Shown piece by piece: positions 7,082 through 15,238 of a stretch of 29,994 bases of DNA. The notes beneath the pieces were generated by a model. It was not told the origin of the DNA. It searched no databases and saw only the letters and a program-made list of their open reading frames with translations. The stretch spans positions 1 to 29,994 of the forward strand of contig JAEZHM010000087.1 in NCBI GenBank assembly GCA_023416585.1, in the 5' to 3' direction. Origin of the DNA: Bacillota bacterium (GTDB lineage: Bacteria > Bacillota > Clostridia > Christensenellales > Aristaeellaceae). A program made the position numbers and the translations under genes. How positions within the stretch are numbered: position 1 is the first letter of the stretch; every line of letters begins with the position of its first letter.

Positions 7082-7932
7082 TGCGCCGCATGACTCCAGG
7101 GAAGGGGCTTATTTTACTGTCTCTTGTTTTGATTGCCGCGAGCATGCTGCTTCCTTTTATCCGCGTCATTTCCCTATCGGTAAGCGGCAAGGTTTTTGTG
7201 GAGCGCAACGAGGTCATGTTTTTCCCCAAGGGATTTACCTGGGAATCATACAAGTATGTTCTTTCCGAACAGCGCATCTGGGATTCCCTTGCGGTAACGG
7301 TATTTGTCACCCTGTTTGGAACGGTATTGAGCCTGCTTGTCAGCTCCGCCATGGCATATGCCCTGTCGCGCCCGGAGTTCAAGCCTCGCAGGGGAGTAAT
7401 GATATTCGTCATCCTGACCATGGTGTTTCAAGCGCCGGTCATCCCCTTTTTCTTAACGGTCAAGTCGCTTGGCATGCTGAACACGGTCTGGGCGCTGATA
7501 CTTCCGCTTATGGTGAACGCGTTCAACCTGGCCATCATGCGCTCGTTCTTTGAAGAAACGCCTGAATCCCTGATCGACTCCGGTCGCATCGACGGCTGCG
7601 GTGACCTGCGGCTTTTAATGAAGATCGTACTTCCCATATCAAAGCCTGTTCTTGCCACCATGGCGCTGTTTTACGCAGTTGCCTATTGGAATATCTTCTA
7701 CAACGCATTGATGTTCATTTACGATAAAAAGCTGCAGCCTTTGCAGATCATTGTTCGAAGCTACATTTCAGACAGCGTTGAAACACCAGGCCTTTACAGG
7801 GATGTCAACTACAACAATACCACTTTGCAGATGGCTACGATCATGGTGGCGATGCTGCCGATCATTGCCGTATACCCCTTCCTGCAAAAACATTTCACTT
7901 CGGGCGTCATGTTGGGCGCCATCAAGGAATGA
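7081..7932 (+). CDS. ABC sugar permease, LplC/YtcP type
   Basis: A 283-aa partner permease of the LplC family. Hydrophobic helices start at about residue 8, and the EAA loop is at about 162-185 (ESLIDSGRIDGCGDLRLLMKIVLP). The C-terminus KHFTSGVMLGAIKE is diagnostic of this family, whose members end KGVMxGAVKG or similar. The ATG at 7081 shares one base with the preceding stop codon and follows GGAAGAGG. It forms a heterodimer with the upstream permease. No ATP-binding subunit is encoded nearby, in line with LplBC systems that use a shared MsmK-like ATPase. Confidence 0.92.
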   Translation: MRRMTPGKGLILLSLVLIAASMLLPFIRVISLSVSGKVFVERNEVMFFPKGFTWESYKYVLSEQRIWDSLAVTVFVTLFGTVLSLLVSSAMAYALSRPEFKPRRGVMIFVILTMVFQAPVIPFFLTVKSLGMLNTVWALILPLMVNAFNLAIMRSFFEETPESLIDSGRIDGCGDLRLLMKIVLPISKPVLATMALFYAVAYWNIFYNALMFIYDKKLQPLQIIVRSYISDSVETPGLYRDVNYNNTTLQMATIMVAMLPIIAVYPFLQKHFTSGVMLGAIKE

Positions 7933-7939
7933 TGTGTAT

Positions 7940-7962
7940 CCGGCATGTGTGCACTGTGCCGG
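7940..7962 (+). other. Intergenic stem-loop before the solute-binding protein
   Basis: CCGGCA (7940-7945) and TGCCGG (7957-7962) form a 6-bp stem around TGTGTGCACTG. With the palindrome at 9531-9558 it brackets the solute-binding-protein gene, an arrangement that often raises the share of that segment of an operon mRNA. Confidence 0.5.
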
Positions 7963-7989
7963 TCGCATATAACGAAAGGAGGACCTATT

Positions 7990-9507
7990 ATGAAGAAACT
8001 GGTTTACACCCTGATCGCCACCCTACTCGTCATCAGTCTTTTGCCCCTTTATGCTGTTGCCGAAGCGCCGAAGATCACCATTTTACGCACCTGGGCAACC
8101 CCACCTGATGCCAGCCACCCCTATGTGAAGTACGTTACCGAAAAGACAGGCATCGAGCCTGAAGTTCGCGCCATATCCGGCGATTATGGCGAGGGCCTTC
8201 AAATGATCTTTGCCTCCGGCATGAACATACCGGATGTCTTCAGGCCCTTGAACTTCGGCGTGGATGCCACATTGGTGGAGCAGGGCGCCGCCTTGGCACT
8301 GGATGACCTTCTTCCCAAATATGCGCCCAATATGTGGGCCAACATCCCGAATAATGTTTGGAACCTTATGCGCGCCGATTCGCCTGACGGCCATATCTAC
8401 GTCATCCCGCAGGTATACATCGATTATGCCGAGCGCGGCTGGGTCATCCGCCAGGACTGGCTGGACAAGCTGGGGCTTAAAGCCCCCAAGACCAAGGAAG
8501 AACTTGTCGACATGCTCCGTGCCTTCCGTGACCGCGACCCAAACGGCAACGGCATCGCCGATGAGTTGCCAACCATCGCCTCGGCCGGCCCGCAGTACCT
8601 GCACGGCTTTTTCGCCATGTACGGTGTGCCGATGTTCAACAGCGATCCGCTTTGGGATATTTACGATGGCAAGCTAAAGTATTCCGGCATCACGAAAAAC
8701 GCCCGGGATGCCATCCAGTTCATTACCGAACTCTATAAAGAGGGCTTGCTGGACCCGGAATCCTTCCTGAATACCGGCAGCGATTTCAACGCCAAGATCC
8801 AAAATGACCGCGTTGGCCTATGGTACAACGTGCTGCACCAGGCGGACACCAACTACTTTACCAACCTACATCAAAAGAATCCCAATGCCAAGCTGGCGGC
8901 CATCGCTCCCCCCGCTGTGGATGGGTATGACGGCTTCATCTGCCGCTTGGAGATTGCAAACCGCGACTGGTGCATACCCCTCAGCAACGAAAAGAACGCC
9001 GCCAATGTGCTGACGTACCTTAACTGGTTCGAAACCGATGAGGGCCGTCTGTTTGTAGCGTACGGCATCCCCGGCGAAACCTGGGATATGGTGGATGGCA
9101 AAGTCGTTTACCACCCCGAAAAAGACTCCGCAGACCTATTCGGCAAGCGCTATCACGGCCTGAAGGGCCTGCAGGCGAATAACGGTGATTGGTTCACCAA
9201 GAACATTTGCGCGGTAAAAGGCGACGGGCTTGGCGACATGCTTATGGACATGCAGAAGGTCACCTACGCCGCTTCGCGCACGATCGCCGGCGACGGTCTG
9301 CCGCTGACCATCTATGACGGCTACCCGGATCACAAGACCCACAAGCTCTTCTATGAGTGCGTTATGAACATCGTCACCGGTGAATGGCCCATCGAGAAGT
9401 TCGACGAATTCGTGGCGCAATGGTATGCTACCGGCGGCGACGTGATTGAACAGCGGGCCAACGATTGGTATGCCAAGTACCAGGACATTGCCTCGGGCAA
9501 GAAGTAA
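7990..9507 (+). CDS. Extracellular solute-binding protein, LplA/LipO type
   Basis: A 505-aa solute-binding protein of family 1 (SBP_bac_1), the size typical of LplA-like proteins. Residues 1-25 form a signal peptide (MKKLVYTLIATLLVISLLPLYAVAEA) with no lipobox Cys, unusual because most Gram-positive binding proteins are lipoproteins. The mature part shows RTWATPPDASHPYVKYVTEKTGIE near the N-terminus and RDPNGNGIADELPTIAS, a calcium-loop-like motif common in LplA relatives. The ATG at 7990 follows AAAGGAGG. It supplies substrate, probably an oligosaccharide, to the two upstream permeases. The exact ligand cannot be read from sequence. Confidence 0.9.
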   Translation: MKKLVYTLIATLLVISLLPLYAVAEAPKITILRTWATPPDASHPYVKYVTEKTGIEPEVRAISGDYGEGLQMIFASGMNIPDVFRPLNFGVDATLVEQGAALALDDLLPKYAPNMWANIPNNVWNLMRADSPDGHIYVIPQVYIDYAERGWVIRQDWLDKLGLKAPKTKEELVDMLRAFRDRDPNGNGIADELPTIASAGPQYLHGFFAMYGVPMFNSDPLWDIYDGKLKYSGITKNARDAIQFITELYKEGLLDPESFLNTGSDFNAKIQNDRVGLWYNVLHQADTNYFTNLHQKNPNAKLAAIAPPAVDGYDGFICRLEIANRDWCIPLSNEKNAANVLTYLNWFETDEGRLFVAYGIPGETWDMVDGKVVYHPEKDSADLFGKRYHGLKGLQANNGDWFTKNICAVKGDGLGDMLMDMQKVTYAASRTIAGDGLPLTIYDGYPDHKTHKLFYECVMNIVTGEWPIEKFDEFVAQWYATGGDVIEQRANDWYAKYQDIASGKK

Positions 9508-9530
9508 GACTTACAGTTAATGCACTATAA

Positions 9531-9558
9531 AGAGGGGCAGCGGTACCGCTGCCCCTCT
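9531..9558. other. 28-bp perfect palindrome between binding protein and hydrolase
   Basis: AGAGGGGCAGCGGT and its exact complement form a 28-bp palindrome, predicted to make a very stable RNA stem. No T tract follows (GGAAAAAGGG), so it is more likely a stabiliser or partial terminator after the binding-protein gene than a true operon end. Confidence 0.75.
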
Positions 9559-9581
9559 GGAAAAAGGGAGGGACACCCGAT

Positions 9582-11234
9582 ATGGATTTGATACCGCGCT
9601 GGGAAATCTTTGAATGGGAGCTCACATGCGATAAAACGTTTGAAAATCCCTTTCTTGATGTTGAACTCCAAGCCCGTTTTTTAAGCGGCGCCGAGTCTAT
9701 AACGGTAGACGGCTTCTATGACGGGGAAAACACATGGAGGGTACGCTTTGCCCCGCCGTTAGAAGGGGACTGGACCGCCGAAACCTTTTCGAATACGGCA
9801 GCGCTTCACGGGAAAAGGACATCATTCCGCTGCACAAAGCCCGAATCCCGGGGCGGCCTTGCGGTAAATTCTCAATTTCCGAACTGGTTCTTCCGCCAGG
9901 ACGGGATGCCGCAATGGGTCGTCAACGACGGCTGGTATCCACATCCCTTGTTCAATTTCCGGCTGGATTTTGAAGGCCTGGATTTCAAAAAGCCAACAGA
10001 GGAAGACATTTTCACCTATCTTCGCATTCTTGGCGAGCACAAGGTCAACATGACCATTGAGGTCGACCAGCTCTACGCCCGCCAGACTTCCATTGAGGAT
10101 ATCAGCTTCAACTGGCCCTGGAAGGTTGTGGACGCGAAAACGAACAAAATCGACAAGGACCGTTTCAACCTTGAATTCTACCGCCGTATGGACCGCACCC
10201 TCGCTTATGCCAAGCAGCAGAACGTCTTCTACGGCTTTGAGCTTTTGTTTGACAATTCCGTTTTCCGTCCGCGGGAATGGTCAAACCATCCGCTGAATGT
10301 GGATAATGGGGGCTGGCTAAAGGGCAATGATAACGGCACCGGCTGGGGCGTTGTCTTCGATCTTAAAAACGAGGAGCACGTAAAATATATCCGGCGCTAT
10401 TTGAAGTATACTGTTGCCCGCCTGGCAGCCTACTGGAATATATACTGGGCGCTTGGAGCAGAGTCTGGAAACATCGCAAAGCATCCCGGCGATGAAATCC
10501 CAGGTGAAGATATCGCCGCTTGGTACGGCTGCTGGGGCGATTATGTGGCCTGCAAGGATCCTTACGGACGGCTTCAGTCCATTGGCGATACGGGCGAGAT
10601 GGAACGCCTTGTATGCCATGCACGCAACAACTTCATCATCACTCAGGAACATACCTCCATGGATGACCTGCCGGAATTTTGCAAGGCGACGAACACCTTC
10701 GGCGAGCGTTTCTGGCAGTATGCGCGGCCGTGCATCATCGGAGAGCAGGACCGCCACAATCTCAACAAATATGATACGGAGCGCAAGGGATACTGGGTTG
10801 CTTTTACCAGCGGCTTTTATATGGGCCGTGTGGACCGGCATTTCGGCGTAGCCGATGAGGGCGTTTTGGTTGAAAGCAAGCTGTTCCATATAAACGGCGT
10901 GCCGCCCATTTACCGGGATCTTCTGCACATGACCGATTTTGTGGAGCAGAGCGGTATCCGCTACTGGCGCATGCGGCCAAGCGACAGCCTCTTAAACAGC
11001 AAGTCGAATGAGAACATCTTCTGCCTTGCCGAGGAAAACTGCGGATATCTTGTTTACTTCGCCCAGGGCGGAAGCGCCTCGCTTACAATTCCCGAGGCGA
11101 AGTGCGTATGGTTTATCCCTAGTACAGGTGAATTTTCCGAAACCTTTACGCTGCCCGGCGGCAGGCAAACGTTTACAACGCCCGGCGATTCCGACTGGGT
11201 TTTGTATATATGCGCAGTCCCTGTGCATGAATAA
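9582..11234 (+). CDS. Cytoplasmic DUF5060-type glycoside hydrolase
   Basis: A 550-aa putative glycosidase. Residues 1 to about 90 match the DUF5060 beta-sandwich found at the front of many Clostridial and Bacteroidetes hydrolases (WEIFEWELTCDKTFENPFLDVELQARFL). Residues about 95-440 form a clan-A-like TIM barrel, with candidate catalytic acids Glu294 (YWALGAESGN) and Glu388 (CIIGEQ). Residues about 455-550 form a C-terminal beta domain like the putative collagen-binding domain of DUF4038 proteins. No signal peptide is present, so it acts inside the cell on imported material. The ATG at 9582 follows GGGAGGG. It sits downstream of the importer genes. Related DUF4038 enzymes include apiosidases, but the substrate here is not determined. 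Confidence 0.8.
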   Translation: MDLIPRWEIFEWELTCDKTFENPFLDVELQARFLSGAESITVDGFYDGENTWRVRFAPPLEGDWTAETFSNTAALHGKRTSFRCTKPESRGGLAVNSQFPNWFFRQDGMPQWVVNDGWYPHPLFNFRLDFEGLDFKKPTEEDIFTYLRILGEHKVNMTIEVDQLYARQTSIEDISFNWPWKVVDAKTNKIDKDRFNLEFYRRMDRTLAYAKQQNVFYGFELLFDNSVFRPREWSNHPLNVDNGGWLKGNDNGTGWGVVFDLKNEEHVKYIRRYLKYTVARLAAYWNIYWALGAESGNIAKHPGDEIPGEDIAAWYGCWGDYVACKDPYGRLQSIGDTGEMERLVCHARNNFIITQEHTSMDDLPEFCKATNTFGERFWQYARPCIIGEQDRHNLNKYDTERKGYWVAFTSGFYMGRVDRHFGVADEGVLVESKLFHINGVPPIYRDLLHMTDFVEQSGIRYWRMRPSDSLLNSKSNENIFCLAEENCGYLVYFAQGGSASLTIPEAKCVWFIPSTGEFSETFTLPGGRQTFTTPGDSDWVLYICAVPVHE

Positions 11235-11253
11235 TTTTTAGGAGGACCATGCA

Positions 11254-11640
11254 ATGAAACTTGTTAAGGCATTCGAGGAACAAGGACAGACGATCCCGGA
11301 ACCATATAAGCGCAATATCAAAGTTCTTTTCGCGCCGGATAAAAACGATGTGCCCGAAATTACTTTCAGCCACGCGATTATTTATCCGCACTCGCAGACG
11401 GATTACCACAAGCATGACCGCCCGGAACTGATCTATATCGTGACCGGCCGTGGCGTTTCCCTGTGCGAAGGTGAGGAAGTGGCTGTCGAACCGGATACCG
11501 TGCTATGGGTGCCGGCCGGCGAAATGCACCAAATGATCAACCGCAGCGATGAAACCATGAAGCTTGCCACCGTGTTCATTCCCGGTTATACGGCAGAAGA
11601 GAATTATGCCCGCTGCCAGAATGCCGCCAAGAAAGGCTGA
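11254..11640 (+). CDS. Cupin domain protein
   Basis: A 128-aa single-domain cupin. Motif 1 is His52-x-His54-x3-Glu58 in YHKHDRPELIYIVTGRG and motif 2 has His92 in PAGEMHQMIN, giving the full 3-His/1-Glu metal set. Small cupins in sugar operons are often isomerases, epimerases or mutarotase-like helpers, but nothing here fixes the reaction. The start follows TTTTTAGGAGG with good spacing. It is placed between the hydrolase and an isomerase-like protein, whose start lies a few bases after this stop, so it is probably part of the same sugar pathway. Confidence 0.85.
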   Translation: MKLVKAFEEQGQTIPEPYKRNIKVLFAPDKNDVPEITFSHAIIYPHSQTDYHKHDRPELIYIVTGRGVSLCEGEEVAVEPDTVLWVPAGEMHQMINRSDETMKLATVFIPGYTAEENYARCQNAAKKG

Positions 11641-11647
11641 TAGCTGC

Positions 11648-12457
11648 TTGTTCACACTGGGTTTGAGTTCCTATACCTATGGCTGGGCTGTGGGAGAAAA
11701 GCGCTATACCGCCATGCAGCTTTTGGATAAGGCGGATGCCTTTCAATTGAAGCTTTTGCAGTTCGGCGATAACCTGCCGCTTCATCAGCTTTCTGAGATG
11801 GAACTGGATGCGCTTTTTAAAGCTTCCAAGGAAAAAGGGATTGCCCTGGAAACAGGAACACGCGGCTTTACGGAAGAGAACATAAGCCGGTATGCGAAGA
11901 TCTCCCACAAGCTTCACGCAAAGTTCTTAAGAATCATCATCGACGACGTGGGTTATGAGCCTGATGCGGATACCGTCTTATCGGTATTTAAAAAAGTGGA
12001 GCCGGAGCTAAAACAGCTTGACGTGCGCCTGGGCATTGAAAATCATGACCGTTTTTCTTCCGCTTCCCTTCAAAAGATTATGAACGGCGCAAACAGCAAA
12101 TGGCTGGGCATTTGCCTGGACACGGTCAATTCCTTTGGCGCCGGGGAAGGGCTGCCCACGATCCTTGCAAACCTGCTTCCGCACACGATCAATGTGCATA
12201 TGAAGGATTTCATCATCCGCCGGCTTCCCCACAAACAAGGTTTTATTGTTGAAGGCTGCCCGGCCGGCCAGGGAATGACGCCCGTTAAGCACATTCTGGA
12301 TCTGGTTTCTTCCCATGAAGATGATGCCCATATCATTTTTGAGCAATGGGTCCCTCCCGAAGCTGATATGGAAGAAACTATTATGAAAGAAGCGCTCTGG
12401 GCCGAACAAGGGATTACATTCCTAAAAAAACTGCTTTCTGGAGAAATAAGTCCCTGA
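11648..12457 (+). CDS. Sugar phosphate isomerase/epimerase-like TIM barrel
   Basis: About 269 aa, of the xylose-isomerase-like/AP-endonuclease-2 fold. The N-terminus FTLGLSSYTYGWAVG is typical of this family. The expected metal ligands are visible: Glu131 in RLGIEN, Asp158 in GICLDTVN, His184 in INVHMKD and Glu232 in HIIFEQW. I favour a TTG start at 11648 behind AAAGG, because it places the family N-terminus at residue 2. An ATG at 11621 that overlaps the cupin gene is the alternative, but it has no ribosome site. It is the last gene of the locus before the terminator at 12485. It probably isomerises or epimerises the released sugar. Confidence 0.85.
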   Translation: MFTLGLSSYTYGWAVGEKRYTAMQLLDKADAFQLKLLQFGDNLPLHQLSEMELDALFKASKEKGIALETGTRGFTEENISRYAKISHKLHAKFLRIIIDDVGYEPDADTVLSVFKKVEPELKQLDVRLGIENHDRFSSASLQKIMNGANSKWLGICLDTVNSFGAGEGLPTILANLLPHTINVHMKDFIIRRLPHKQGFIVEGCPAGQGMTPVKHILDLVSSHEDDAHIIFEQWVPPEADMEETIMKEALWAEQGITFLKKLLSGEISP

Positions 12458-12484
12458 CCTGCCAATAAACTGCATTAATACCAT

Positions 12485-12527
12485 AACTGCCTCTTGCTTG
12501 ATTTTTGCAAGAGGTAGTTTTGGCTTT
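12485..12527 (+). terminator. Convergent terminator
   Basis: A 13-bp stem (12485-12497 with 12507-12519, one wobble) with a 9-nt T-rich loop, followed by TTTGGCTTT. It ends the sugar operon. It lies about 60-100 nt past the stop of the opposite-strand GGDEF gene and may serve it too. Confidence 0.8.
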
Positions 12528-12587
12528 CATGACAAATCAAAGCCTGTGCATGATTACATTCATCCGCTTGGGCATCTTTTACGCATA

Positions 12588-14900
12588 TCATTTCAGCGCA
12601 CTTATCCGCCTGTGCTTCTTTTCTTCATACAAATAGCGGTCGGCGTCGTTAATGATCTTGCTGATCTCCAGCCCCTGCCTGCATACAAATTCCGCGACAC
12701 CCATGGAGACTTCCACGTAATACGGCTTTCCAGATGCGCTGTTGTATTCGTCAAAAGCTTCCTTGAGACGCGACCTGAAGGCCAAGTCAAAATCCTGGTT
12801 ATCGGTAATGAACATGCCAACAAACTCATCCCCGCCGATTCTGGCGACCAGGTCGCCGCTGCGCACCGTTCTTTTCAAAATATCGCCGACAACGCAAAGG
12901 ACATCATCGCCCGAGGAGTGGCCGAAATTGTCGTTAATCTCCTTCAGGTGGTCCATATCCATGAACACGCAGATGGCGTGCTTCCCCACATTGTCCCGGT
13001 TCATGCGGATGGCGCGCTCGATGAAGCCCCGGCGGTTAAACACATTGCACAGCGCATCATATTCAGAAAGAAAGTTCAGTATCTCGATTCTTTCGCGGAT
13101 ATGCTCCAGTTCTCTGCCTACGATCCTTTCCTTGCTTTTCAGGTCCAGGAAATTGAGTAAAATGCCAAGCTGCAAACCGATTACATGAAGAAGGGGGATC
13201 TTTTCCTTGTTCGCCTGGCACAAAAGGATGCCGTATTGCACATCGCCCGAGAAAATGCTGAAGCTGATCAGATGGGATTCATCGTTCATACCCTTAAGAT
13301 TGCGCAGCGTGCTATACGCATCGATCACGGGCATCTGGGAGCGCGGATAGGATATGGAAGCACTGCCGCTTGCATATGCCGCAAGAAGCAGCCGGTCCGG
13401 TAGGCTGCCAAATCCTGATTCTCTTAAGATTTGAGGCTCCGGCAGCAGGCATACATACACGTTGTCAAGCCCGATGCCCTGAAGCTTTTCCACAACGATC
13501 CGAAATACACCTTCATCCTCATCTTCCAAAACAACCAGGTCACGAATGAACCCCGGTATAAACCATGCCTGGTGACGGAAGCTTTCAAACCGTTTTTCGG
13601 TTTCTCGCACTTTATCGGAATACAGGTATCCTTGTATAAACAGCAGAATGCGGAATAGTTTTAAGATGGCTGGCTGCCTGATTTGATCGGGCGATTGCAA
13701 AAGGAAAGCATGAATGCGTTCCGCTATCAATACGCCGTTGTTATCCATTTCCCTGGCAAAGCCTGCAAGAAAATCGGAGAGCGCCTGCTTGTCAACGGGC
13801 GTGGACGGATCATCCAGCGCCAGGGATGTGATATAAACCATGAGCTTCTCAATAAGGGCCGGGATGTGTTCCTGCCCCGCCATATCGTACATTCCCAAAA
13901 TATCGGCCTGCAATTTCCTGATCACATCAATAACATACTGCCTGGCATCCATTTCGCCTTCATCAAATGTACCCACGCTTCCAACCTGATTGCAGCCGCA
14001 TGAATTACGTATATGAAGCTGGGTTGTAAGTTTCATGGGCTCAGCGCGCTTTCCCTGCGCCATTGCAAGTGCCTGCATGACCGCCAATTCGCCCATCTGA
14101 TAGGCATTTTGAGAAATGGTGGTGAGCGGCGGCATCAGGGAACGGCCTGTAGTAAAGTCATCAAAACCTGTAATGGCGATATCCTTGCCAACCTGAAGGC
14201 CATACTCTGCGCATACCCTGTAGCCGGCCTTCGCCATTTCATCATTGCCAAACGCGATCGCCTCAAGACCGGGATAATTATCAAGCAGCTTCGATACCTG
14301 CTTATCCACAAACCCGGAAAGATCGCCATAGGCAATCATGCTGTCATTCACTTGAAGGCCATGCTTTTCCATGGTGTCGCGGTACGCTTTTTCCCGTTCC
14401 CTGGATTCGGGATGTTCCTTGGGGCCGGAAACGTAAGCAATCTTTTGATAGCCGTGGTCCCGGATCAAATGCTCGATGCACTTGCAGTAACTGTTGTAGT
14501 TGTCGATTGTAATGCAGGATTTTCCGGGCCCGTCGATCTCTATCTTCTCCTGCAGCACAACGTACACGGTTCCCTCAAAACGCTTTAAAAACTCCCGGTA
14601 CGCCAGTTCGCACTCAAAGCCGGAAAGCGAGCCGCAAGAAATAATATAGGCATCCGCGCCCACAAGATTTGCATAATCATAGATGCTGTTGTGGCGGGAG
14701 GCCGTCTCATGTTCCTTGTTTGGGTCGGCGGAGTCGGCATGCTTCTGCATGCCGGTCATATAAAAAAGCTGAACGCCTTCCCTTTTTGCCGCATCATTGA
14801 TGCCATTCATCATTTCTGATGTAAAATCATAGCTGACATCGCCGATCATGACACAAATCGTTTTCCCGGTTTCACCCTTCCCGTTTGCCACCCGTGCCAT
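12588..14900 (-). CDS. LacI-type sugar-binding domain fused to GGDEF diguanylate cyclase
   Basis: A 770-aa predicted cytosolic protein with no signal peptide or membrane segment. Residues about 14-300 form a LacI/GalR-type periplasmic-binding fold without the HTH (ICVMIGDVSYDFTSEMMNGINDAAKREGVQ, AITGFDDF, TTISQNAYQMGELAVMQAL). Residues about 310-590 are a helical and GAF-like linker, and about 605-770 a GGDEF domain. The active-site motif RIGGDEF is intact at 687-693, and Arg-x-x-Asp lies five residues before it (RSGDLVARI), a canonical inhibitory I-site. It probably makes cyclic di-GMP in response to a sugar or sugar phosphate. The ATG at 14900 touches GGGAG directly, so the in-frame GTG at 14891 (spacing 9) may be the true start. 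It has its own promoter at 15051-15079. Confidence 0.9.
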   Translation of the reverse strand: MARVANGKGETGKTICVMIGDVSYDFTSEMMNGINDAAKREGVQLFYMTGMQKHADSADPNKEHETASRHNSIYDYANLVGADAYIISCGSLSGFECELAYREFLKRFEGTVYVVLQEKIEIDGPGKSCITIDNYNSYCKCIEHLIRDHGYQKIAYVSGPKEHPESREREKAYRDTMEKHGLQVNDSMIAYGDLSGFVDKQVSKLLDNYPGLEAIAFGNDEMAKAGYRVCAEYGLQVGKDIAITGFDDFTTGRSLMPPLTTISQNAYQMGELAVMQALAMAQGKRAEPMKLTTQLHIRNSCGCNQVGSVGTFDEGEMDARQYVIDVIRKLQADILGMYDMAGQEHIPALIEKLMVYITSLALDDPSTPVDKQALSDFLAGFAREMDNNGVLIAERIHAFLLQSPDQIRQPAILKLFRILLFIQGYLYSDKVRETEKRFESFRHQAWFIPGFIRDLVVLEDEDEGVFRIVVEKLQGIGLDNVYVCLLPEPQILRESGFGSLPDRLLLAAYASGSASISYPRSQMPVIDAYSTLRNLKGMNDESHLISFSIFSGDVQYGILLCQANKEKIPLLHVIGLQLGILLNFLDLKSKERIVGRELEHIRERIEILNFLSEYDALCNVFNRRGFIERAIRMNRDNVGKHAICVFMDMDHLKEINDNFGHSSGDDVLCVVGDILKRTVRSGDLVARIGGDEFVGMFITDNQDFDLAFRSRLKEAFDEYNSASGKPYYVEVSMGVAEFVCRQGLEISKIINDADRYLYEEKKHRRISALK

Positions 14901-14991
14901 CTCCCTATCATAACAAATAGACGGATCTATCCGGCTATATGCGTTTCACGTAGGATGAGTATTAATCCCGGCGGTAAGCTCGCTTCTCTCC

Positions 14992-15003
14992 AAACTATAG
15001 TTT
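14992..15003. promoter_or_regulatory. 12-bp palindrome in the GGDEF leader
   Basis: AAACTATAGTTT is a perfect palindrome about 40 nt downstream of the predicted transcription start of the minus-strand GGDEF gene. A regulator site is possible; no regulator can be named. Confidence 0.35.
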
Positions 15004-15026
15004 CAATTTTTGACTATATGTCGACA

Positions 15027-15041
15027 AGAAAACGCTTTCAA
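15027..15041 (-). promoter_or_regulatory. cre-like (CcpA) site
   Basis: Read on the minus strand, TTGAAAGCGTTTTCT fits the Bacillota cre consensus WTGNAANCGNWNNCW at every fixed position. It begins 9 bp downstream of the -10 box of the GGDEF promoter, so bound CcpA would block transcription from there. CcpA is inferred; another LacI-family protein could use the site. Confidence 0.65.
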
Positions 15042-15050
15042 TTTATATTT

Positions 15051-15079
15051 ATCATACATATTATTCCCATAAATGTCAA
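15051..15079 (-). promoter_or_regulatory. Promoter of the LacI-type/GGDEF gene
   Basis: On the minus strand, TTGACA (15079-15074), a 17-nt spacer and TATGAT (15056-15051). It predicts a leader of about 145 nt before the start codon. Confidence 0.75.
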
Positions 15080-15099
15080 GGAAAATGATAGCGTTCCTC

Positions 15100-15136
15100 T
15101 ATGCCGCGGCATATGAAACGGCCATACTGCATGGCC
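15100..15136. promoter_or_regulatory. Two adjacent palindromes between divergent promoters
   Basis: TATGCCGCGGCATA at 15100-15113 is a perfect 14-bp palindrome. Six bases later GGCCAT-ACTGC-ATGGCC (15120-15136) is a perfect inverted repeat with a 5-nt centre. Both lie upstream of both divergent promoters, the usual place for activator or repressor binding. Confidence 0.5.
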
Positions 15137-15191
15137 TCTGTTCATACTGTCCTGAAAACTTATTTCCATAAAAAAATCCGTAAAAATATGA

Positions 15192-15220
15192 TTGACATGC
15201 TGGTCGACCAATGATATACT
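15192..15220 (+). promoter_or_regulatory. Promoter of the ATC hydrolase-Liv operon with embedded operator
   Basis: TTGACA (15192-15197), a 17-nt spacer and TATACT (15215-15220). The spacer contains the perfect palindrome TGGTCGACCA (15201-15210, preceded by GC). It matches the TnGT-n-ACnA operator pattern of FadR-subfamily GntR proteins. A GntR/FCD gene is encoded in the same gene run at 22830-23456 and is the natural candidate regulator. Confidence 0.75.
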
Positions 15221-15238
15221 ACAGATAAACCAGAGGTT

